Assembly: GCA_016212345.1 (NCBI GenBank)
Contig: JACRGM010000177.1
Coordinates: forward strand, 1-5,294
Source of the DNA: Nitrospinota bacterium
Lineage (GTDB): Bacteria; Nitrospinota; Nitrospinia; SZUA-224
DNA: 5,294 nucleotides
Reading direction: 5' to 3'
The notes under the pieces are model-generated. The model worked only from the letters and a program-made list of their open reading frames with translations, had not been told where the DNA came from and made no database searches. Below are positions 1 through 5,294 of this stretch, in pieces; within the stretch, counting starts at the first letter, position 1, and every line of letters begins with the position of its first letter. The translations under genes were made by a program, and so were the position numbers.

Positions 1-202
1 ATATCTCTATCCCCTTTCTGTCCCCTAATACTCTATGTATCCCCATAGGTCTCCTCAGAAGGGGATCATAGGTCTCCCCAACCCTAACCATAAAGAATTG
101 TCCAGGGGTAATCTCCTTTACACACCCCTGAAACCCAATACGCATCCTAAAGTAATCAGGTAATAATTCTTTGTTGTATAATATCTTACCTATTATTTGC
201 AT
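1..202 (-). CDS. pyrK: Dihydroorotate dehydrogenase electron-transfer subunit PyrK, N-terminal part (cut by left window edge)
   Basis: Sixty-seven N-terminal residues are visible before the window ends. Reading starts at the ATG at 202-200. The sequence GKILYNKELLPDYFRMRI followed by TPGQFFMVRV and DPLLRRPMGI is the typical opening of PyrK-type ferredoxin-reductase-like proteins; the LLRRP segment is the start of the FAD-binding site. In the known family, PyrK carries FAD and a [2Fe-2S] cluster and passes electrons from FMN in PyrD (class 1B) to NAD+ during oxidation of dihydroorotate to orotate. The NAD-binding and cluster-binding parts lie outside the window. The gene begins 13 bases after the transglutaminase-like gene, on the same strand, and belongs to the same pathway as carA and carB. 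No good Shine-Dalgarno sequence is present (AGGA lies about 19 bases upstream), so it may depend on coupling to the gene before it. No in-frame ATG, GTG or TTG occurs between this ATG and the upstream in-frame stop at 232-230. Relatives in other pathways (sulfide dehydrogenase/glutamate synthase-associated NADPH subunits) share the fold, but the pyr context favours PyrK. Confidence 0.9.
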   Translation of the reverse strand, partial: MQIIGKILYNKELLPDYFRMRIGFQGCVKEITPGQFFMVRVGETYDPLLRRPMGIHRVLGDRKGIEI

Positions 203-215
203 TTCATATATTAGG

Positions 216-1706
216 TTAAAAATCCTGATCTAACACCTCAATCCTGATCTTACCGATAAATTCAAAGAGTTTGAGTTGTTCTCCCCATCCTCCCTCAACA
301 AGCTTTATGTGCGTAGCATCAACCGTTGTTTGACCTAATGATGGGTCAAGGGCAATCCATCTCCCCACATATACCTCTGGCCAGGCATGGTAAAGGAATC
401 CCTTATGCTCAGGGGAATAGACAAGGCCAGAGACGACCTTTGTAGGGATACCTAGAGAACGTGCCATGGCAGCATATAGATTTGTATGCGATTGGCACTC
501 ACCTTCTTTTGACTTAAGGGCATCCATGGCTGAGAATGTATCCACTGGCCTCTTCTCCAGATAGTTGTAAATCCATTCATTTATACTGACCGCAGCCTTC
601 CATGCATCCTTCTCATCACCAATAATCTCTTTGGCCCTGGCCTTTATCTCATGATGGGATGACTGTATCTCAGGTGTATCCTCTATATATCTGATATTTG
701 ATTTTTTATCTTTAATCTTTGATTTTACTGACAAGGCCTCTCCTCCCTCTTTGATCTCTTCAGACCTAATATCCAGCCTGATCTCATACCCCCTATCACC
801 CCTCTTCTTCGATACAATCTTCTGCCTCTGATCACTGATGATCAGATCAGGATCACTGATATTCATCAATCTCACCTTAAGCATTCTTACCTTATCTGGA
901 TTCTCTATCGGTGTATCTGGTTTTATTAAGCTCATCGTGATAAAACTACTGATAGGGATAATACCACCCTCAAAATTGATAGCTACATCTTCCTCTTCCC
1001 TGATAGACTCAAGGCCTTCCATGGATATCTCTTTTATCGTCTCTCCATCCTCTGTCATCCATATAGTAGAGACAAGATTTCCATATCTCTCTTCGATGAC
1101 AAAGACCTCAAATCTCTTCCCTTTAAGCTCAATCCCCTTCTTCTCTTTGATCTCTATCTCAATAGGGATAATTATCTGTAAAGGCTCTAGAAATGCCTTC
1201 ATACTGTAACTCTTGCCGACCTCTAGTCCCTTCTTATATATGACAAAACCGAGTGCACCAGATATGGAGACATCGCCTACGAGGCCTACCTCCTTCTTAC
1301 TTGTTACCCCAGCAGAGGATATCTCTAACTTCATAGTATCACCCACCAATATCCCCTCGATCCTCTGGCGGTGCCCCATCATCTCCTGAAATAGGGTAAA
1401 ACTCTCAGGTATAAGCCCCTTTGTTAGATAACTCTCCTGAGTAAAGGATGTCTCTTGTATCTCACCCATGGCCTTGAGTTTTATGTATGCCCTTGAGTTT
1501 ATGATATAACCCCTTTCCCATTCCCTGATTGATGAGTGGACAAATCCTAACTTCCTCCCATTAAGATATACACCCATCCATTCTTCATTGATTAACATTA
1601 GATTAGATCCAATAGTGTGATCATTCTTTTCCACAAGGGAGTCCCCATCTTTCACTTCATAACTGAATATGAGGAATATAATTAAATATATGGGTAATGA
1701 TCTCAT
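216..1706 (-). CDS. Exported or membrane-anchored transglutaminase-like (papain-fold) protein, function unknown
   Basis: This 496-residue protein has a short hydrophobic N-terminus (residues about 4-15, LPIYLIIFLIF) that looks like a signal peptide or an N-terminal anchor. No lipobox cysteine is present and no clear signal-peptidase site is seen, so the mature protein should act outside the cytoplasmic membrane but may stay attached. Residues about 40-330 are rich in predicted beta strands and begin with EEWMGVYLNGRKLGFVHSSI; I cannot assign a reaction to this part. Residues about 350-460 form a transglutaminase-like core with the full catalytic set: Cys404 in GECQSHTNLYAAMARSLGIP, His440 in FLYHAWPEVYV and Asp454 in WIALDPSLGQ. 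Bacterial members of this superfamily are often peptidases or amide-bond-acting enzymes, and real cross-linking activity cannot be assumed. The ATG overlaps the carB stop codon as ATGA, with only a weak AGGA about 12 bases upstream, so translation is probably coupled to carB. It has no evident link to pyrimidine synthesis, and its location in this operon is unusual. Domain assignment is firm; substrate and role are unknown. Confidence 0.9.
   Translation of the reverse strand: MRSLPIYLIIFLIFSYEVKDGDSLVEKNDHTIGSNLMLINEEWMGVYLNGRKLGFVHSSIREWERGYIINSRAYIKLKAMGEIQETSFTQESYLTKGLIPESFTLFQEMMGHRQRIEGILVGDTMKLEISSAGVTSKKEVGLVGDVSISGALGFVIYKKGLEVGKSYSMKAFLEPLQIIIPIEIEIKEKKGIELKGKRFEVFVIEERYGNLVSTIWMTEDGETIKEISMEGLESIREEEDVAINFEGGIIPISSFITMSLIKPDTPIENPDKVRMLKVRLMNISDPDLIISDQRQKIVSKKRGDRGYEIRLDIRSEEIKEGGEALSVKSKIKDKKSNIRYIEDTPEIQSSHHEIKARAKEIIGDEKDAWKAAVSINEWIYNYLEKRPVDTFSAMDALKSKEGECQSHTNLYAAMARSLGIPTKVVSGLVYSPEHKGFLYHAWPEVYVGRWIALDPSLGQTTVDATHIKLVEGGWGEQLKLFEFIGKIRIEVLDQDF
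221..250. repeat. Two 11-base direct repeats at the end of the transglutaminase-like gene
   Basis: AATCCTGATCT occurs at 221-231 and again at 240-250 (plus strand), inside the codons for the last residues KIRIEVLDQDF. It is short and could be chance. Confidence 0.5.
1703..1706 (-). promoter_or_regulatory. ATGA stop-start overlap linking carB and the transglutaminase-like gene
   Basis: The carB stop TGA (1705-1703) overlaps the ATG (1706-1704) of the next gene. Such four-base overlaps usually indicate translational coupling by re-initiation. The upstream AGGA is about 12 bases away, which is farther than optimal, so coupling is the more likely route to translation here. This is inferred from arrangement only. 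Confidence 0.75.
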
Positions 1707-4700
1707 GTTTTATAATAATCCTGTAAAGGGGTAACAGTTATTTCATCCTGCTGTACAGCCCTGATAGCATTAACAATAGCAAAGGCACCTTGAATTGTTG
1801 TAGAATATGGTATCCCATGAACCAGTGATGTCCTCCTGATCAAATATGAATCCATAATCGCCTCTTTTCCAAAGGTGGTATTGATTACCAAATTAATATC
1901 CCCATTCTTGATATGATCAACTATATGTGGTCTCCCCTCCTGTACCTTTAGGACTGTCTCCACAGATATCCCTGATCTACTGATCGCATCAGCGGTCCCT
2001 CTAGTAGCAACGATCTTAAATCCTAATCTGTGGAGTTCCTCAGCGATCCTAACCGCCTCTGACTTATCCTTATCCTTCACACTGATAAATGCAGTCCCTT
2101 TAATCGGTAAGCTCCCATTAGCACCCATCTGGGCCTTGGCAAATGCCCTCCCAAATCCCCTATCTCTCCACCTCCTCCCTCTCAGGAAATTCCTTCCTAC
2201 AAGCCTCCTATTATCAGATCCCCTCGCCAATTCCCTATCTATCCCCATTACCTCACCAGTAGATTTCATCTCAGGTCCTAATATGGTATCAACCCCAGGA
2301 AGTTTTATGAATGGGAAGATAGACTCTTTAATAGCGATATGATTAATCTCCTTCTCAGATGTAAAATTTAACTCCTTTAAGGTCTTGCCTCCCATTACCT
2401 TTGCTGCCAGCTTTGCCAGGGGTACACCGATTGCCTTACTTACAAAGGGGATAGTCCTTGATGCCCTAGGATTCACCTCTAATACAAATATCTCACCCCC
2501 ACAGATGGCATATTGTATATTGATCAGGCCTTTCACCCTCAATTCCAATGCGAGCTGTCTGGTCTCCCTCCTTATCTCATCCATTAACTCCTTTGATATG
2601 GAATAAGGTGGAAGTGAACAGGCACTGTCACCAGAGTGGATACCTGCCTCCTCAATATGTTCCATAATTCCAGCTACAACAACAATATCTCCGTCAGATA
2701 TAGCATCCACATCAATCTCTATTGCATCCTCTAAAAATCTATCTATCAGGATAGGATGTCCAGAAGAGGCCTCAATAGCCTGTGTCATATATTCTGCAAG
2801 ACTCTTCTCATCATAGACTATCTCCATTGCCCTCCCACCAAGTACATAAGAAGGTCGCACCAGCACAGGATAGCCTATAATCCTTGCAATCTCCTTTGCC
2901 TCTTTAAAGGAAGAGGCTGTATCACTATCGGGCTGTCTAAGCCCTAATCTATGAATCAGCTCCTTAAATCTATGTCGATCCTCTGCCCTGTCAATGTTAT
3001 CAGGGGATGTCCCTAGGATATTCACCCCAGCCTTTTCAAGGGGGAGTGCCAATTTTAATGGTGTCTGTCCTCCGAATTGGAGAATAACACCGTATGGTTT
3101 CTCTACCTCAATGATGTTGAGTACATCTTCAAAGGTGAGGGGCTCGAAATAGAGCCTGTCTGATGTATCATAATCTGTACTGACTGTTTCAGGATTACAA
3201 TTGACCATGATAGTCTCATATCCATCCTCCTTCAAGGAAAAAGAGGCATGGACGCAGCAGTAATCAAACTCTATACCTTGGCCTATACGATTGGGTCCAC
3301 TACCGAGTATAATGATCTTCTTTTTTCTAGAGGGATTTGCCTCACATACCCTCTCATAGGTTGAATAGAGGTAGGGGGTATACGCCTCAAACTCGGCAGC
3401 ACAGGTATCAACGGTCTTGAATGTGACATTGATCCCCCATATCTTCCTCTTATCCCTTATCTCCCCTTCTGTGGTATTATAAAGATATCCAAGTCTTAAA
3501 TCTGAAAAGCCAAATTCCTTTGCCTGCCGTAAGATATCAGGGGTAAGTGGTGATGACCTCAATCTCTCCTCTAATCTCACTATCTCATATATATTATAAA
3601 GAAACCACGGATCAATCATAGTCAACTCAGATATCTCGTCAATGGAGATACCTCCCCTCAAGGCATCAGCGATCTGCCATACCCTTTCCCAATCTGGAAC
3701 CCTTAACCTTTCTCTTATCTTATCCCTATCATTACCTGAGATCTCTTCGAGGCCGTATCTTCCTATCTCTAATGACCTGATCGCCTTCTGAAAGGCCTCT
3801 TTAAATGTACGGCCAATAGCCATGACCTCTCCCACAGATTTCATCTGGGTCGTAAGTACCTTATCTGCTGTAGGGAACTTCTCAAAGGAGAAGCGAGGGA
3901 ACTTAACCACACAGTAATCAATCGTAGGTTCGAAGGATGCTGGGGTCTCTCTTGTGATATCATTAGGTATCTCATCTAGTGTATAGCCTACAGCCAATTT
4001 TGCAGCGATCTTGGCTATTGGGAAACCAGTTGCCTTAGAGGCAAGTGCAGAGCTTCTAGAGACCCTTGGATTCATCTCAATCACCACCATCTTCCCATCT
4101 TCAGGGTTAACAGCAAACTGTATATTGGAACCACCTGTCTCAACACCGATCTCTCGTATAATCCTTATACCAGCATTACGCATGATCTGATATTCCTTAT
4201 CTGTAAGGGTCTGTGCCGGTGCAACTGTAATGCTGTCACCTGTATGTATCCCCATTGGATCAAGGTTCTCTATAGAACATATAATAACCACATTATCCTT
4301 GAGATCCCTCATTACCTCAAGTTCATACTCCTTCCATCCGATTACAGATCTCTCTATAAGGATCTCATGGATAGGACTGAGAGATAATCCCCACTCAACA
4401 TATTCCTCGAATTCCTCTATATTATAGGCAACATTCCCCCCTGTTCCTCCCAGGGTAAAGGATGGGCGAATGATTGCAGGGAATCCTATATCTTGAATTA
4501 TCCGCATTGCCTCCTTCATAGAATAGGCAGAGCCGCTCTCAGGGACATATAGTCCTATACCTTTCATGGTCTCTTTAAAGAGCTTCCTGTCCTCAGCCTT
4601 CTTTATCGCATCCAACTTTGCACCAATCAGCTCTACACCATATCTATCAAGGACACCTTTTTCAGCTAGCGAGACAGCAGTATTCAGTCCTGTTTGTCCA

Positions 4701-4972
4701 CCTAATGTCGGTAAGAGGGCATCTGGTCTATCCTTCTTTATTATCTTCTCTACTATATCTGTGGTGATAGGTTCTATATAGGTCCTCTTTGCCATCTCAG
4801 GATCAGTCATGATTGTCGCAGGATTGCTATTTACCAGGATAACCTCATACCCCTCTTCCTTTAGCGCCTTACATGCCTGGGTACCAGAATAATCGAACTC
4901 GCATGCCTGACCAATAATAATCGGTCCTGAGCCTATTAGTAAAATCCTTTTTATATCATCCCTTCTTGGCAA
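1703..4972 (-). CDS. carB: Carbamoyl-phosphate synthase large subunit CarB
   Basis: CarB makes carbamoyl phosphate from bicarbonate, ammonia supplied by CarA, and two ATP, in the cytoplasm, for pyrimidine and arginine synthesis. From the TTG at 4972 the protein has 1089 residues. The first ATP-grasp half keeps Arg129, Arg169, Gly175-Gly176, Glu215, His243, Gln285, Glu299 and Asn301, at the same numbers as I recall for E. coli CarB, which supports this start. An oligomerisation region follows (about 400-550). The second ATP-grasp half starts at KKIIILGSGPNRIGQGIEFD (551-570) and has LGGRAM (711-716), IHSGDS (778-783) and EVNPRASRT (832-840). The C-terminal MGS-like allosteric domain (about 955-1089) keeps the UMP-site residues Thr990, Thr993, Lys1009, Asn1031 and Thr1033 and the ornithine-site Tyr1056 and Thr1058. 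Residues 914-938 are a 25-residue arginine-rich insertion absent from usual CarB; without it the length is 1064, normal for the family. The reading frame is intact. An in-frame GTG at 5008 would add 12 residues but has a poorer ribosome site. The gene overlaps carA by 17 bases and the next gene by 4. Confidence 0.97.
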   Translation of the reverse strand: MPRRDDIKRILLIGSGPIIIGQACEFDYSGTQACKALKEEGYEVILVNSNPATIMTDPEMAKRTYIEPITTDIVEKIIKKDRPDALLPTLGGQTGLNTAVSLAEKGVLDRYGVELIGAKLDAIKKAEDRKLFKETMKGIGLYVPESGSAYSMKEAMRIIQDIGFPAIIRPSFTLGGTGGNVAYNIEEFEEYVEWGLSLSPIHEILIERSVIGWKEYELEVMRDLKDNVVIICSIENLDPMGIHTGDSITVAPAQTLTDKEYQIMRNAGIRIIREIGVETGGSNIQFAVNPEDGKMVVIEMNPRVSRSSALASKATGFPIAKIAAKLAVGYTLDEIPNDITRETPASFEPTIDYCVVKFPRFSFEKFPTADKVLTTQMKSVGEVMAIGRTFKEAFQKAIRSLEIGRYGLEEISGNDRDKIRERLRVPDWERVWQIADALRGGISIDEISELTMIDPWFLYNIYEIVRLEERLRSSPLTPDILRQAKEFGFSDLRLGYLYNTTEGEIRDKRKIWGINVTFKTVDTCAAEFEAYTPYLYSTYERVCEANPSRKKKIIILGSGPNRIGQGIEFDYCCVHASFSLKEDGYETIMVNCNPETVSTDYDTSDRLYFEPLTFEDVLNIIEVEKPYGVILQFGGQTPLKLALPLEKAGVNILGTSPDNIDRAEDRHRFKELIHRLGLRQPDSDTASSFKEAKEIARIIGYPVLVRPSYVLGGRAMEIVYDEKSLAEYMTQAIEASSGHPILIDRFLEDAIEIDVDAISDGDIVVVAGIMEHIEEAGIHSGDSACSLPPYSISKELMDEIRRETRQLALELRVKGLINIQYAICGGEIFVLEVNPRASRTIPFVSKAIGVPLAKLAAKVMGGKTLKELNFTSEKEINHIAIKESIFPFIKLPGVDTILGPEMKSTGEVMGIDRELARGSDNRRLVGRNFLRGRRWRDRGFGRAFAKAQMGANGSLPIKGTAFISVKDKDKSEAVRIAEELHRLGFKIVATRGTADAISRSGISVETVLKVQEGRPHIVDHIKNGDINLVINTTFGKEAIMDSYLIRRTSLVHGIPYSTTIQGAFAIVNAIRAVQQDEITVTPLQDYYKT
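2140..2164 (-). repeat. Imperfect direct repeat, distal copy, at the downstream edge of the carB insertion
   Basis: This 25-base segment on the minus strand begins GATAGGGGATTTGGGAGGG and encodes DRGFGRAF. It matches the segment at 2215-2239 at 20 of 25 positions without gaps, counted by eye. It covers the last two codons of the insertion and the start of the normal CarB sequence. Confidence 0.6.
2159..2233 (-). other. 75-base in-frame insertion in carB encoding 25 arginine-rich residues
   Basis: Ordinary CarB proteins read GEVMGIDR-D-FGxAFAKAQ without a break. Here 25 residues (914-938, from ELARGSDNRR to RGRRWRDR) separate GIDR from GFGRAFAKAQ. Nine of the 25 are Arg, all coded AGG or AGA, and only three are acidic. 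The equivalent place in the N-terminal half of the same protein, AIGRTFKEAFQKA at about 385-397, has no insertion and serves as an internal control. The insert sits just ahead of the allosteric domain. The frame is open through it and normal CarB sequence resumes, so it is not a frameshift. Confidence 0.8.
2215..2239 (-). repeat. Imperfect direct repeat, proximal copy, at the upstream edge of the carB insertion
   Basis: This 25-base segment on the minus strand begins GATAGGGAATTGGCGAGGGG and encodes DRELARGS. It lies exactly 75 bases from its partner at 2140-2164, which is the length of the insertion. The two share GATAGGG and GAGGG blocks. The arrangement suggests a partial duplication or an insertion with duplicated flanks, although purine-rich composition would raise chance similarity. 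Confidence 0.6.
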
Positions 4973-5294
4973 TGTGATCTCCTTTACAATGGGGCGGAGT
5001 TTCTTCACCCATCAACTCAACAAACCTTTTAAATAGATATATAGCATCATGAGGGCCAGGGGATGCCTCAGGATGGTATTGAACAGAAAATATGGGTAGT
5101 TCTTTATGTCTCATCCCCTCCACAGTCTTATCATTTAGGTTTATATGTGTAACCTCTATCTCATCCGGAAGGGTATCAGGATCAACTGCAAAGGAGTGGT
5201 TCTGAACAGTGATCTCCACCTTGTTAGTGGTCATATCCATCACAGGATGATTCCCCCCACGATGTCCGAACTTCAATTTAAATGTCCTAGCCCC
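4956..5294 (-). CDS. carA: Carbamoyl-phosphate synthase small (glutaminase) subunit CarA, C-terminal part (cut by right window edge)
   Basis: The last 112 residues of CarA are visible, reading in frame from the window edge as GARTFKLKFGHRGGNHPV. CarA is the class I glutamine amidotransferase subunit that hydrolyses glutamine and channels ammonia to CarB. Visible family motifs are KFGHRGGNHPV, EITVQNHSFAVD and QYHPEASPGPHD; the last contains the His and Glu of the Cys-His-Glu catalytic triad. The catalytic Cys lies upstream, outside the window. After the usual end of the family (RFVELM) there is a tail of about 17 residues, GEETPPHCKGDHIAKKG, whose bases also carry the Shine-Dalgarno sequence and start of carB. 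A TTG at 5276 could be read as a start, but it lies inside the conserved domain and is not one. The stop is TGA at 4958-4956. Confidence 0.96.
   Translation of the reverse strand, partial: GARTFKLKFGHRGGNHPVMDMTTNKVEITVQNHSFAVDPDTLPDEIEVTHINLNDKTVEGMRHKELPIFSVQYHPEASPGPHDAIYLFKRFVELMGEETPPHCKGDHIAKKG
4979..4985 (-). promoter_or_regulatory. Shine-Dalgarno sequence of carB, fixing a TTG start
   Basis: AAAGGAG on the minus strand is followed by six bases (ATCACA) and then TTG at 4972-4970. The resulting protein would begin MPRRDDIKRILLIGSG, matching the usual CarB opening, and its ATP-site residues then carry the same numbers as in E. coli CarB. The site lies inside the carA coding sequence, so ribosomes finishing carA, which stops 14 bases beyond the TTG's first base, could readily restart on carB. 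The competing GTG at 5008 has no comparable purine-rich site at the right distance. Confidence 0.8.

Noticed and set aside
838..1209. Plus-strand ORF of 123 codons inside the transglutaminase-like gene
   Set aside because: It is antisense to a gene with clear domain evidence, its hydrophobic translation is a by-product of the opposite strand's codons, and it matches no family I know.
2184..2194. Small inverted repeat AGGAA-A-TTCCT inside the carB insertion as a hairpin or terminator
   Set aside because: The arms are five bases with a one-base centre, so no stable hairpin can form, and no T tract follows.
2159..2233. Frameshift pair or intein as explanation of the CarB insertion
   Set aside because: The frame is the same before, within and after the insert, with recognisable CarB on both sides; 25 residues is far too short for an intein and no splice-junction residues are seen.
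2136..4781. Several plus-strand ORFs of 63-73 codons opposite carB
   Set aside because: All lie within the highly conserved carB sequence, have no ribosome sites of note, and their translations resemble no protein family.
4973..5008. GTG at 5008 as the carB start, adding 12 residues
   Set aside because: The added residues are not part of the usual CarB opening, and the strong Shine-Dalgarno sequence serves the TTG at 4972; it remains possible but less likely.

Overview
The window is almost entirely protein-coding, and every real gene lies on the minus strand, so transcription runs from the right edge to the left edge. In transcription order it holds: the C-terminal end of carA (glutaminase subunit of carbamoyl-phosphate synthetase, cut by the right edge); complete carB (large synthetase subunit); a complete gene for an exported or membrane-anchored protein with a transglutaminase-like fold; and the N-terminal end of pyrK (electron-transfer subunit of dihydroorotate dehydrogenase, cut by the left edge). 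This is a segment of a pyrimidine (UMP) biosynthesis operon with one unrelated gene in it.

The genes are tightly packed. carA and carB overlap by 17 bases (taking carB to start at a TTG with a strong Shine-Dalgarno sequence), carB and the transglutaminase-like gene share an ATGA overlap, and 13 bases separate that gene from pyrK. I see no promoter, terminator, RNA gene, CRISPR array or mobile element, and no gene-free stretch longer than 13 bases.

The organism is a bacterium of fairly low G+C with a strong preference for AGG/AGA arginine and ATA isoleucine codons. The CarB and PyrK sequences look like those of anaerobic lineages such as Desulfobacterota or Nitrospirota relatives, but this placement is an impression from memory and is weak.

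CarA hydrolyses glutamine and passes ammonia to CarB, which makes carbamoyl phosphate. PyrK would carry electrons from the PyrD reaction to NAD+ later in the same pathway. CarB keeps the residues that bind UMP in the E. coli enzyme, so feedback control is expected. The most unusual features are a 25-residue arginine-rich in-frame insertion in CarB just before its allosteric domain, bounded by imperfect 25-base direct repeats, and the transglutaminase-like gene placed between carB and pyrK.
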